Positions 30,702 through 39,424 of a DNA stretch of 64,000 nt are shown piece after piece (position 1 is the first letter of the stretch; every line of letters begins with the position of its first letter). A model generated the notes under the pieces. It was not told the DNA's origin, searched no databases, and was given only the letters and a program-made list of their open reading frames with translations. The position numbers were made by a program, and so were the translations under genes. The DNA is taken from the NCBI RefSeq assembly GCF_900104215.1, contig NZ_FMXO01000005.1, forward strand, positions 1 to 64,000, in the 5' to 3' direction. Source of the stretch: Desulfonatronum thiosulfatophilum. Lineage in GTDB: Bacteria > Desulfobacterota > Desulfovibrionia > Desulfovibrionales > Desulfonatronaceae.

Positions 30702-33700
30702 ATGAATCCAATCAGTTTCGCCATTCGTAATCCGGTCACCATTATGGTGGGCGTGATTTTCGTCGTCCTGTTCGGCCTGATTTCCCTGTTCGGCATGCCC
30801 TATCAGCTCAGTCCCACGGTGGTCGAGCCGGAAATTTCGGTCCAGACGGTCTGGGTCGGGGCCACTCCCTACGAAATCGAGCGGGACATCATCGAGGAGC
30901 AGGAAAACGTCCTCAAAGGCATTCCCGGCCTGCTTGAAATGGAGAGCGAAAGCTTCAGTTCCTTTGGCCGCATCAACCTGCGGTTCTCTCTGGGGACGAA
31001 CGTGGATGACGCCCTGCTGCGCGTTTCCAACAAGTTGAATGAAGTCCGTTCGTATCCCCAGGGCGCAGATCGACCGGTGATTTCCGCCACGGGGGCGGCC
31101 TCTTCGCCGGTCATTTGGACTTCGCTGCGGGTGCTGCCGGACAACCCACAGGACATCGACACCTATCGCACGTTTTTCGAGAATGAAGTCCGTCAGAATC
31201 TGGAGCGGGTGGAAGGGGTCGCGGATCTTTTCGTCTTCGGGGGCACGCAGCGGGAAATGCATGTCGTGGTCCTGCCGGAGCGGCTTGCGGCTTATGGCAT
31301 GACCCTGAACGAGGTCGTACGCGGCCTGCAGTCCGAGAACGTGAATGTGGCCGCCGGCAGCATCGACGTGGGGCGGAGGGATTATCGAATCCGCACTGTG
31401 GCGGAGTTTCAAAGCCCCGCGGAGATCGAGAACATTCCCCTGCGGTCCACCGGTCTGCAACGGGTCTTCTTACGCGACGTGGGTCATGCCGAATTCGGCT
31501 ATGAAAAGCCCTCGGCAGCCATGCTGCATAAAGGCCAGAAGGGCATCACCGTGGGCGTGCAGGCCGAACCCGGAACCAACGTCCTGGATCTGACCGACCG
31601 GATGGAGGCAGTGGTTCAGGGGCTGAATCGGGACCTGCTCAATCCCAACGGCTTGAACCTGGAATGGCTGGCGGACGAGCGCAATTACATCCTGGGAGCC
31701 ATCGGGCTGGTGCAGCAGAACATCCTGATTGGCGGAACCCTGGCCTTGATCGTGCTCTTCGTATTCCTGCGGCGCATCTCCACCACGAGCATCGCCGCCG
31801 GGGCAATTCCGATCAGCATTATCGGCACCTTCATTTTTATGAACGCCCTGGGCCGCAATCTGAACGTGGTCAGCCTGGCCGGAATCTCCTTTGCCGTGGG
31901 CATGCTTGTCGACAGCACCATCGTGGTTTTGGAAAACATCGATCGTCACCTAAAGATGCGCAAGCCCACCTGTCAGGCCGCCCTGGACGGAACCCGGGAA
32001 GTCTGGGGGGCCATTCTGGCATCCACCCTGACCACCGTGGCCGTCTTCCTGCCGGTGGTGTTCATTCAGGAGGAGGCCGGGCAGCTGTTCAAGGACATCG
32101 CCATTGCCGTGACCTGCGCCATCAGTCTGAGCCTGCTGGTTTCAGTGATGGTCATCCCTTCCCTGACCTGCCAAATTTTCCGAGTGGTCAGTTCGGTCAA
32201 GCCGCGGGATCTCGGGCCCCTGCAGCGGCTGGGCGGCTTCATGGTCAATCTGATCATGTTTTTCGTGCGCCAAGCCGTGCGCAACTGGTTCACCCGCATT
32301 CTGACCGTCAGCGGTCTGACCGCCGCGGCCCTGCTCATCGCCTGGCTGTTCTTCCCGAAAATGGATTACCTCCCCCAGGGAAACCGCAATCTGATCCTGA
32401 ACATTCTCATTCCGCCACCCGGGTTGTCCTACCCGGAGAGGGTGGAGATCGGCCGGCACATTCATGAGCGGCTACAGCCCCATTATGATCAGGACCGGGA
32501 CGGATTTCCGGGTATTCAACACCTGTTTTACGTCGGATCGGAATCCTTCATGTTTTTTGGGGCCACCAGCATCCACGAGCAGCGGGCCGGTGAATTGATC
32601 CCCCTATTCCGCAACGTGATCGGTTCCATTCCCGGCATGCTCGGCGTGAGCCTGCAGGCCGGGATTTTTCAAACCAGGCTGGGCCGCGGCCGGACCATCG
32701 ACATCGACATCGTGGGGCCGAATCTGGAGGAACTGGTGACCGTGGGCGGAGCCATGTTCGGCATGCTCCGGGGCATCTATCCCGGAGCCCAGGTCCGCCC
32801 GATCCCATCCCTGGAATTAACCTACCCCGAGATACGTTTCATTCCGGACCGGGATCGGCTCAGGGCGGCTGGAATGACGTCCGCGGACCTGGGGCTGGCC
32901 CTGGACGTGCTGACCCATGGACGCAGGATCGGCGAATTCAAGGAAGAGGGGCGGAAAACCATCGATCTCGTGCTGCGTTCCTCCACCGAAACCATGGCCA
33001 ACCCTGAAGTTTTGCATTCAGCCCTCGTGGCGACACCCCAGGGCATTCCGCTGCCGGTCTCCTCACTGGCATCTATGGAACGGACCACCGGCATCACCCA
33101 GATTCGGCACCTGGAGCGTCAGCGGACCGTGACCCTGCAATTGACGCCGCCCGAGGCCGTGACCTTGCAAGAGGCCATGGAAACCGTTGCAACCCAGGTT
33201 GTTCCCGCATTGCGTGCCCAGGGACTTTTGGCAAGCTCGAGTGTGGAAATGAGCGGCGTGGCCGACAAGCTGAACGAGACCCGCCTGGCCCTGCAATGGA
33301 ATTTCGTGCTGGCCGTGCTGATAATTTATCTGCTCATGTCCGCCTTGTTCGGCAACTTTCTCTACCCGTTGATCATCCTGTTCACGGTTCCCCTGGCCAC
33401 GGCCGGGGGATTCGTGGGACTGAAGCTGGTCAACGTGTTCATCGCGCCCCAGCCTCTGGACGTTCTGACCATGCTCGGCTTCGTTATTCTGGTGGGGGTC
33501 GTGGTGAACAATGCCATCCTGCTGGTCAACCAGTCGCTGATCAATGTCCGCCAGCTGGCCATGGAGCACCTGGAGGCCGTGCTGGAAGCCACCAGGGTCC
33601 GGCTGCGGCCCATCTACATGAGCATGGCCACCAGCATTTTCGGCATGCTGCCACTGGTGGTCTTTCCGGGACCGGGATCGGAACTTTACCGCGGACTTGG

Positions 33701-33914
33701 CAGCGTGGTTTTGGGCGGACTAGCTCTTTCAACGGTTTTTACCATTTTTGTGATTCCGTCTTTGCTGGCTTTTTTCATCCGCATGGAAACGCCCGGCTCG
33801 GCCGCCGGCTTTGACGATCCCCTGGGCAGACCTGAGCAGTGCGAAATCCCCGAGCAAATCCCCGATCAAACCTTTGATCAAACCAAGGGAGAGGCATATG
33901 AAAAGCTATCGTAA
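30702..33914 (+). CDS. RND-family efflux transporter permease
   Basis: Inner-membrane proton-driven pump of about 1070 residues, close to the AcrB/MexF family length. The first membrane segment is [20 protein letters not shown]. The porter loops follow. TM4 has [20 protein letters not shown] with the acidic residue used for proton transfer, then [20 protein letters not shown]. The second half repeats the plan ([39 protein letters not shown]). The family is known for drugs, solvents and detergents; the substrate here is unknown. The last 17 bases overlap the YjbQ gene. The ATG at 30702 has only a weak GAG upstream. Confidence 0.93.
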   Translation: MNPISFAIRNPVTIMVGVIFVVLFGLISLFGMPYQLSPTVVEPEISVQTVWVGATPYEIERDIIEEQENVLKGIPGLLEMESESFSSFGRINLRFSLGTNVDDALLRVSNKLNEVRSYPQGADRPVISATGAASSPVIWTSLRVLPDNPQDIDTYRTFFENEVRQNLERVEGVADLFVFGGTQREMHVVVLPERLAAYGMTLNEVVRGLQSENVNVAAGSIDVGRRDYRIRTVAEFQSPAEIENIPLRSTGLQRVFLRDVGHAEFGYEKPSAAMLHKGQKGITVGVQAEPGTNVLDLTDRMEAVVQGLNRDLLNPNGLNLEWLADERNYILGAIGLVQQNILIGGTLALIVLFVFLRRISTTSIAAGAIPISIIGTFIFMNALGRNLNVVSLAGISFAVGMLVDSTIVVLENIDRHLKMRKPTCQAALDGTREVWGAILASTLTTVAVFLPVVFIQEEAGQLFKDIAIAVTCAISLSLLVSVMVIPSLTCQIFRVVSSVKPRDLGPLQRLGGFMVNLIMFFVRQAVRNWFTRILTVSGLTAAALLIAWLFFPKMDYLPQGNRNLILNILIPPPGLSYPERVEIGRHIHERLQPHYDQDRDGFPGIQHLFYVGSESFMFFGATSIHEQRAGELIPLFRNVIGSIPGMLGVSLQAGIFQTRLGRGRTIDIDIVGPNLEELVTVGGAMFGMLRGIYPGAQVRPIPSLELTYPEIRFIPDRDRLRAAGMTSADLGLALDVLTHGRRIGEFKEEGRKTIDLVLRSSTETMANPEVLHSALVATPQGIPLPVSSLASMERTTGITQIRHLERQRTVTLQLTPPEAVTLQEAMETVATQVVPALRAQGLLASSSVEMSGVADKLNETRLALQWNFVLAVLIIYLLMSALFGNFLYPLIILFTVPLATAGGFVGLKLVNVFIAPQPLDVLTMLGFVILVGVVVNNAILLVNQSLINVRQLAMEHLEAVLEATRVRLRPIYMSMATSIFGMLPLVVFPGPGSELYRGLGSVVLGGLALSTVFTIFVIPSLLAFFIRMETPGSAAGFDDPLGRPEQCEIPEQIPDQTFDQTKGEAYEKLS

Positions 33915-34317
33915 GGAATTGTGGTTTCATGTTACAGGGCGTCGGGCCTTCATCAACATCACCCCCCAGGTGGAGGAATGCCTGCGGGAAAGCGGCATCC
34001 GGGAAGGGCTGCTGTTGTGCAATGCCATGCATATCACGGCCAGCGTGTTCATCAACGACGATGAATCCGGGTTGCACCACGACTACGACGCCTGGCTGGA
34101 GCGGCTGGCGCCGCATGCTCCGATCAGCCAGTACCGCCACAACCGGACCGGCGAGGACAACGGCGACGCCCATTTGAAGCGCCAGATCATGGGCCGGGAG
34201 GTGGTGGTGGCCGTCACCGAGGGACGGCTGGATTTCGGAACCTGGGAGCGGATTTTTTATGGAGAGTTCGACGGCAACCGCCGCAAGCGGGTGTTGGTGA
34301 AGATCATTGGCGAATAG
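33898..34317 (+). CDS. YjbQ/UPF0047 family protein
   Basis: A 139-residue member of the family called secondary thiamine-phosphate synthase from a weak E. coli activity; its true role is unsettled. The signature residues are present: [27 protein letters not shown] (in two adjoining motifs, about 36-62) and [21 protein letters not shown] (about 78-98), rich in conserved His and Asp. The ATG at 33898 has GGGAGAGG upstream and overlaps the RND pump gene by 17 bases, so translation may be coupled. The pseudouridine synthase gene follows. Confidence 0.88.
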   Translation: MKSYRKELWFHVTGRRAFINITPQVEECLRESGIREGLLLCNAMHITASVFINDDESGLHHDYDAWLERLAPHAPISQYRHNRTGEDNGDAHLKRQIMGREVVVAVTEGRLDFGTWERIFYGEFDGNRRKRVLVKIIGE

Positions 34318-34360
34318 GTTGGGAAATTCGGCATCCGAATCCGAATTGGATCAGGAATTC

Positions 34361-35266
34361 ATGCGGGGAGGCGGGGAGTGGACCGTTCCCCATGATTGTC
34401 AGGGATTGCGGCTGGATCAGGCGTTGATGCGGTGTACGTCCGGGCTGGGGCGGCGAGGAGCCCGGAGAGTATTTGAGCAGTGCCTGGTTCTGGTGGAGGG
34501 ACGACGACGCGTGGCCGGATTCAGGGTCCAGGCTGGACAGCGGATCAGTCTGAGGCCTCTGGAGAGTGGACGCGGCGATGTGGAGAGCCGGAATCCGGAT
34601 GACCATCTTCCGGTTGTGTTGGCGGCTCGCGATGAATCCTTCGCGGCACTTGTCAAGCCAAGCGGGATGCACAGTGAAGTTGTGGCCGGAAGCACTGGAC
34701 CCAGTATTGAAGCGGTGTTGCCGGAACTCTTTCCGGGCATTCCGGCGATCTTGCTCAACCGCCTGGATCAATCCGTTTCAGGTCTTTTGCTGGTGGCCCT
34801 GGGTGATCCGGCGGCGCAAAAATATGCCGCCTGGCAGGAGCAGGGCCTGGTGCGGAAGCAATATCTGGCAGCGGTTCGTGGAAATCTCAGCGAAGAGATG
34901 TTGATTCAAACGACCCTGGACACGGCCAAACGGCGAAGGGTTCGTCCCATACCCGGAATCGAGCCGGACCCCTTGCGGTGGACTCGGGCTTTGCCGCTTT
35001 CATCGAGTGATGAGCGAGATGAGAGTCTGGTTCTTGTGGAAATACTGAAAGGGCGGCGGCATCAGATCAGGGCGCATCTGGCCTGGGCCGGCCATCCGGT
35101 GGTTCTTGATCCCCTGTACGGGCCGGGGCCGGATCTGGGATGGATCTATCTGCATCACTGCAGAATAGATTTGCCGGATTTTTCCGCTTCTGTCTTGCCC
35201 TGTTGGAAGGAATGGCAAGTGAACCCGTTATGGAAGCATTCGCTTCCGGAAGATCAATCCGGCTGA
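34361..35266 (+). CDS. RluA-family RNA pseudouridine synthase
   Basis: Isomerises uridine to pseudouridine in rRNA or tRNA. An N-terminal S4-like RNA-binding region (about 12-65, LRLDQALMRCTSGLGRRGARRVF) precedes the catalytic domain. That domain contains LLNRLDQSVSGLLLVAL, where the HRLD motif reads NRLD with the catalytic Asp kept, then KQYLAAVRG and ILKGRRHQIRAHLAWAGHPVV (two adjoining motifs). The start is uncertain: the ATG at 34361 follows AGGA at good spacing, while a TTG at 34307 would overlap the YjbQ gene. Target site unknown. Confidence 0.88.
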   Translation: MRGGGEWTVPHDCQGLRLDQALMRCTSGLGRRGARRVFEQCLVLVEGRRRVAGFRVQAGQRISLRPLESGRGDVESRNPDDHLPVVLAARDESFAALVKPSGMHSEVVAGSTGPSIEAVLPELFPGIPAILLNRLDQSVSGLLLVALGDPAAQKYAAWQEQGLVRKQYLAAVRGNLSEEMLIQTTLDTAKRRRVRPIPGIEPDPLRWTRALPLSSSDERDESLVLVEILKGRRHQIRAHLAWAGHPVVLDPLYGPGPDLGWIYLHHCRIDLPDFSASVLPCWKEWQVNPLWKHSLPEDQSG

Positions 35267-35269
35267 CGC

Positions 35270-36238
35270 TTAGACATTTTTCATGGGGAAGGACTTGACG
35301 ATGATGTTTTCACCATGGGAGTCGGTTACCACGATCTGCGTCGCGGCCAAGTCGTTCTTGTCCAATCCCGACGGCAGGTGCAGACGGGTGTTGATGTTTC
35401 GAAAGTTGCGGATCCTGAATTGAGGTATCTCTTCGTTTCCAAGAGCCCAATAAGTTTCGTCGTCCTTGCTGATAAAATTGATGGAGATTTTGCCGGACAG
35501 GATGTCGTTGGTGAGGTTGCTCAAGTCAAAGCTTGCCAAAAAGCCTCCTTCTGCAACCGAAAGCTGAACGTTGCCCAGCGCGGCCTTGCGTAAGTCCAGA
35601 TCCTGCAGCACAGCTATTCTCTCTTCCGATTGTTCCTGCAGCGATGCAACTTCAACGGTCTGCCCGTCTTCAAGCTTGAACTGCACTCCGGAAGCGGCCT
35701 CTGGAGCCGTTTCCAGGTTATTGAAGGATATGTCCAGAATTTGCTCGGGCTGGTCCAATGGACCGAGCAGTTTTGCTGTTGATTCTTCGGGCAAGGCATC
35801 CCATGGCGAAGTCTTTTGCGCGGCAGGAGGGTTTTTCTGTGCGGTAAGCCCGGTCAGGTCGAAATAATCTTTCTGGAATAACCATATGCCCCCGCCGATG
35901 AACGTAATGAGCACGGCAACAGCCACGGAAGATCCCAAAAAAGGAAAACTCCTGCCCGTGGGAACCTGCTCAACAGGAGACCATTTCGTCAGATCGGATT
36001 CCGCATTGAACTCCCTGAGGACGTCTTCCAGGGGAGCCGTATCCAATCCTAGGAAATTGGCATAGTTTCTAACAAAGCTCTTCAGATATACCGGATGCGG
36101 CAAAGCCGCCTCGTCTGCTTCTTCAATCGCTTTGAGGGCAGAGCTGTTGATCCTGGTCGCCGTGGTAACGTCAGCTAGTTCCAGCCCTTGACGCAGCCTC
36201 TCGCTCTGGAGCATTTTTCCAAGTTCATTCATGTCCAT
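35270..36238 (-). CDS. RodZ-like protein: N-terminal helix-turn-helix, single membrane helix
   Basis: A 322-residue bitopic membrane protein. The cytoplasmic HTH_25 domain (about 1-75) reads MLQSERLRQGLELADVTTAT and HPVYLKSFVRNYANFLGL, as in RodZ, which links MreB to cell shape. One membrane segment lies at about 103-123 (SSVAVAVLITFIGGGIWLF). The large periplasmic part has no DUF4115-type ending that I recognise, so it differs from standard RodZ. It converges on the pseudouridine synthase gene with a 3-bp gap. No mreB is in the window. Confidence 0.8.
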   Translation of the reverse strand: MDMNELGKMLQSERLRQGLELADVTTATRINSSALKAIEEADEAALPHPVYLKSFVRNYANFLGLDTAPLEDVLREFNAESDLTKWSPVEQVPTGRSFPFLGSSVAVAVLITFIGGGIWLFQKDYFDLTGLTAQKNPPAAQKTSPWDALPEESTAKLLGPLDQPEQILDISFNNLETAPEAASGVQFKLEDGQTVEVASLQEQSEERIAVLQDLDLRKAALGNVQLSVAEGGFLASFDLSNLTNDILSGKISINFISKDDETYWALGNEEIPQFRIRNFRNINTRLHLPSGLDKNDLAATQIVVTDSHGENIIVKSFPMKNV

Positions 36239-36528
36239 GCTCGATCTCCAATAGGTATTTCGCTAGTCTAGTATTGATGATGCAACAGTACATCGTTGCC
36301 TTCAAAATCGTCTTTCGAACAGCTACTACATTCTTTTGCGAGAGGAATAAACCTGCTGGGCATCAGGATTTGCAATTTTTCAACCTCAATTTGACTATTT
36401 CACTGGCAGCTTGGAGACGCTATGGTAAAAAGGTATTTCGGTAAAAACCGGAATTCAGGTTTTTCCTTGGCGTTCGACTGCCCACTCATTTGGGCAGTTA
36501 CGAAAGGTGCTGTTACGAGAGTCGGCGG
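36239..36528. other. Non-coding spacer with a hairpin
   Basis: Between buk and the RodZ-like gene, both minus strand. It holds the 8-bp inverted repeat ACTGCCCA / TGGGCAGT (36477-36484 and 36491-36498, loop CTCATT), 30 bp past the buk stop. No T-run follows on the minus strand, so a terminator role is doubtful. Confidence 0.45.
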
Positions 36529-37617
36529 TTAGCCCTGATAGACTTGGATTTGGATTGTTCCCTGAAGTGCGTCCGAGGCGCTCGAAGCCATGACATGGGC
36601 TTCGGTCATTCCGAGGATGGTCTCGATGGGCATGATGGGCGAGAGGCGAGCGGCAAGTTCGGCAACAAGTACGGTGCTCTTGGCCAGGCCTCCGGTGATG
36701 ACCAGGGCATCCACCGGTAAAGGGTCGGTAGAGGTGATCAGGGCAGGCAGCAGGGAGGTTGCATGCCGAGCAATGTTGTAGGCAAAGGCATGGAAAACAT
36801 CTTGAGCATGTCGATCGCCTTCGCGGATTCGCGATTCCACGACGCGAAAATCATTGGTGCCCAGGTGAGCCAGGATGCCGCCTCCGCGCAGGACAGCCCG
36901 GCGAAGGCCGGGAACATCGTAATCGCCGTTTTCAAGCAGACGAAGGACTTCCATGACCGGCAAGGCGCCGGTGCGTTCGGGAGTCATGGGACCTTCGCCG
37001 TCCAGGGCGTTGGTCACCTCCACGACACGGCCGCGCAGGTGGGCCCCGATACTGATTCCTCCGCCAAGATGGGCGACGATGAACTTGCCTGCCTCATACT
37101 TCAGGCCCCGGCGACGGGCGGCTTCCCGGGCCGCGCCGCGCTGGGACAGAGCATGAAAAGCACTTCGTCGATGCACTTGCGGCAATCCTGTGGGTCTGGC
37201 TTCCGCGCTCAGTTCGTCCGTGACCACCGGATCCACCACAAGGGCTCTGCCTCCGAAGCGTGAGGCCAACTCCAGGGCCAGCGGCGCGCCCAGATTGCAG
37301 GGGTGCTCGCCGTAACGCTGATTCCGAAGATCATCGATCATTTGTTCGTTGATGTCGTAGACGCCGCCGGGCAACGGAGCCAGCAATCCGCCGCGCCCGA
37401 CCACGGCATCAAGGCGTAGATCTCCAAAAGCCGACTCGGCAAGGGCTTTGAGGACTGTATCCAGGCGCATGGCATACTGACTCCAGACATCGGCGAAAGC
37501 AGCCAGCTGCATTTTGGGATGCTGTTCATCGCGGGAAAGGATCGGCTTGCCGTCCTGGAAAAGGACGACTTTCGTGGATGTGGAGCCGGGATTGATGGTC
37601 AGGATGGCATGTTGCAT
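36529..37617 (-). CDS. buk: Butyrate kinase
   Basis: ASKHA-fold kinase that makes ATP from butyryl phosphate (or branched acyl phosphates) and ADP. The 362 residues begin ILTINPGSTSTKVVLFQDG, the family phosphate-binding opening. They continue with VVGRGGLLAPLPGGVYDIN, HPCNLGAPLALELASRF and FIVAHLGGGISIGAHLRGRV. The C-terminal LVITGGLAKSTVLV closes the nucleotide site. The ATG at 37617 agrees with the family start; the frame upstream runs into ptb. It lies 49 bp downstream of ptb, as in most ptb-buk pairs. Confidence 0.93.
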   Translation of the reverse strand: MQHAILTINPGSTSTKVVLFQDGKPILSRDEQHPKMQLAAFADVWSQYAMRLDTVLKALAESAFGDLRLDAVVGRGGLLAPLPGGVYDINEQMIDDLRNQRYGEHPCNLGAPLALELASRFGGRALVVDPVVTDELSAEARPTGLPQVHRRSAFHALSQRGAAREAARRRGLKYEAGKFIVAHLGGGISIGAHLRGRVVEVTNALDGEGPMTPERTGALPVMEVLRLLENGDYDVPGLRRAVLRGGGILAHLGTNDFRVVESRIREGDRHAQDVFHAFAYNIARHATSLLPALITSTDPLPVDALVITGGLAKSTVLVAELAARLSPIMPIETILGMTEAHVMASSASDALQGTIQIQVYQG

Positions 37618-37666
37618 ACAGCTATAGTTCTGGAGCGGATGATTTTTGGAAAAGTGTCGGCAGTGG

Positions 37667-38587
37667 TCAGGATGATCGGCCTCTTGCGAGAAAAACCGCC
37701 AAGGCGATGGACAGGAACTTGGAGCGGGGGCTGTCGGCTCGGGAGGGCACGACAATGGGAACGGAACTGCCGACGACCACGCCGGCCACATCCAGGCCAA
37801 GCAGGGTGTTCAGGCACTTGTAAAGCATATTGCCGCTTTCGATGTCCGGGGTGATGAGAATATCGGCATGCCCGGCGACTTCGTCGACAAAATGCTTGCT
37901 GGCCGCGGACCGGGCGGACAAGGCGATGTCCAGGGCCATGGGGCCGGCGACGCGCGCATCGCCAAAAGCGCCTTCGGCGCCCATTCGGGCGATCAGGTCC
38001 GCGTCCAGGGTGGCGGGCATTGCCGGATAATTTACCTTCTCCGTGGCGGCAAGCAGGGCAACTCTGGGGCGTACAATTCCCAGCTTGCGCGCCACGGCCA
38101 GGGCGTTGCGCACGATTTCCACCTTGCGTTGCAGGTTGGGGCGGATGTTCACCGCCGCGTCGCTGAGCAGCAGCAGTTTTTCAGCATGAGGATTCTCGAA
38201 TACCGTGACATGGCTGATGATGCCCTGGGGCGGAACACCATGGGTCTTGTCCAGCACGGCCTTGAGCAGCGTGCTCGTGCCGACGCCGCCTTTCATGATC
38301 AAATCCGCCTCGTGCTCCCGGAACATGCGCACGGCTTCGCGCACAGCGGCGACGTCGTCAGGAAGATGCACCTGGTGCAATGCGGAAATGTCCGTTCGCA
38401 GGTCCCGGGCGATACGGCTGGTGGTCTCCATGTCGCCGATAAGCACCGGATCGATCAGCCCCGCGGCATAGGCATTCAGGGCCGCTTCCAGTGCATAGGC
38501 GTCTCCGGAACGGGCAATGGCCAGTCGGGGAGGATTGTCATCCGGTATGGACCGGCGAACCAGTTCGTCAAGAGAGGCTATGGGCAT
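37667..38587 (-). CDS. ptb: Phosphate butyryltransferase
   Basis: Exchanges CoA for phosphate on butyryl-CoA (or isobutyryl/isovaleryl-CoA), feeding Buk to yield ATP. The 306 residues show RLAIARSGDAYALEAALNAY, DLIMKGGVGTSTLLKAVLDK and ISHVTVFENPHAEKLLLLSDAAVNIRP in adjoining motifs. ATEKVNYPAMPATLDADLIA and DILITPDIESGNMLYKCLNTL lie toward the C-terminus, both conserved in phosphotransacylases. It lies 17 bp downstream of ilvH and just upstream of buk, suggesting a three-gene operon. Confidence 0.93.
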   Translation of the reverse strand: MPIASLDELVRRSIPDDNPPRLAIARSGDAYALEAALNAYAAGLIDPVLIGDMETTSRIARDLRTDISALHQVHLPDDVAAVREAVRMFREHEADLIMKGGVGTSTLLKAVLDKTHGVPPQGIISHVTVFENPHAEKLLLLSDAAVNIRPNLQRKVEIVRNALAVARKLGIVRPRVALLAATEKVNYPAMPATLDADLIARMGAEGAFGDARVAGPMALDIALSARSAASKHFVDEVAGHADILITPDIESGNMLYKCLNTLLGLDVAGVVVGSSVPIVVPSRADSPRSKFLSIALAVFLARGRSS

Positions 38588-38604
38588 CAGTCAGTGCCTT
38601 GCAG

Positions 38605-39084
38605 TCAGTCGTCGCCGCGCTTGAGAGCAATCATTCCCGAACGACAAAGGCTTTTGATGCCAAAGGGGGCGAGCATCTTGATCAGGCCATCGACCCGTTC
38701 CCGGTCTCCGCTCATTTCCACCGTGATCGATCGCTGTCCCATGCCCACCACGTTGGCCCGGAAAACCTCGAAGATCTGCATGATCTGCGTGGTGCAGGCG
38801 GATTCCATGGCCACCTTGACCAGAACCAGTTCCCGGTCGACGAATTCCTTGCGCCGCAGATCATCCATGCTGATGATCACATCCATGTCGGCCATTTCCT
38901 CAGTGATGCGCTGAATGTCGTCCTCCGATCCATCCAGGCCGATGGTCAGGCGCGATATTGTCGGGTCTTCCGTCTCACCCGCGGAGATGCTGCGGATGTT
39001 GACGTTGTATTTGCGGATCGCCTGGGCCATGTCGGCCAGAACACCTGGGCTGTTCTTCGTCAGGGCGGAAATGGTCTGAGTCAT
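38605..39084 (-). CDS. ilvH: Acetolactate synthase small (regulatory) subunit-like ACT protein
   Basis: A 159-residue protein with an N-terminal ACT domain (about 1-78, ALTKNSPGVLADMAQAIRKY, DPTISRLTIGLDG) and an IlvH-type C-terminal part (DRELVLVKVAMESA, SITVEMSGDRERVDGLIKML). In other bacteria this subunit confers valine feedback inhibition on acetolactate synthase. Here no large subunit adjoins it. Instead it heads ilvH-ptb-buk on the minus strand. It may work with an ilvB elsewhere, or sense a branched-chain amino acid for the fermentation genes; context cannot decide. Confidence 0.85.
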   Translation of the reverse strand: MTQTISALTKNSPGVLADMAQAIRKYNVNIRSISAGETEDPTISRLTIGLDGSEDDIQRITEEMADMDVIISMDDLRRKEFVDRELVLVKVAMESACTTQIMQIFEVFRANVVGMGQRSITVEMSGDRERVDGLIKMLAPFGIKSLCRSGMIALKRGDD

Positions 39085-39424
39085 GATCCTAGATGCTCCT
39101 CATTTAGCAAGATCTTTGGTGTACATAAATGTAATAATCGAGGCATGAAAAGCACAATCAGGAGAAAAAATCTATACAAAATTGTAAGAATAAAATGGCG
39201 AGTGTTCTGTTTGAGCCACTAACATTCCAGAATACTGCGTCTTATTTTTTTGGAACAACAGTTGCAAGATGTATTGCGATTTCGAGGCAATGAAAGTGAT
39301 GGCAACTTCAGGCGTCGCATTCAACCCTTACACGCTAATTCATATCATACTGTTTCAAGTCCAGTATTTCTTGAGGCCACGATATTTGTCAACACAAGGA
39401 AATATAAGCAAAGGAGAAGATTTA
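39085..39424. other. Divergent non-coding region of glnN and ilvH
   Basis: Contains the sigma-54-type promoter at 39250-39266 and a leader of about 150 bp before glnN. No second RNA gene or attenuator is apparent. Confidence 0.5.
39250..39266 (+). promoter_or_regulatory. Sigma-54-type promoter for glutamine synthetase III
   Basis: TTGGAAC-AACAG-TTGCA: GG at 39252-39253 and GC at 39264-39265 with exactly 10 bases between. This is the -24/-12 spacing of sigma-54 promoters, with a single mismatch from TGGCAC. The start of transcription would be near 39277. Sigma-54 control fits a nitrogen-assimilation gene. Confidence 0.6.
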
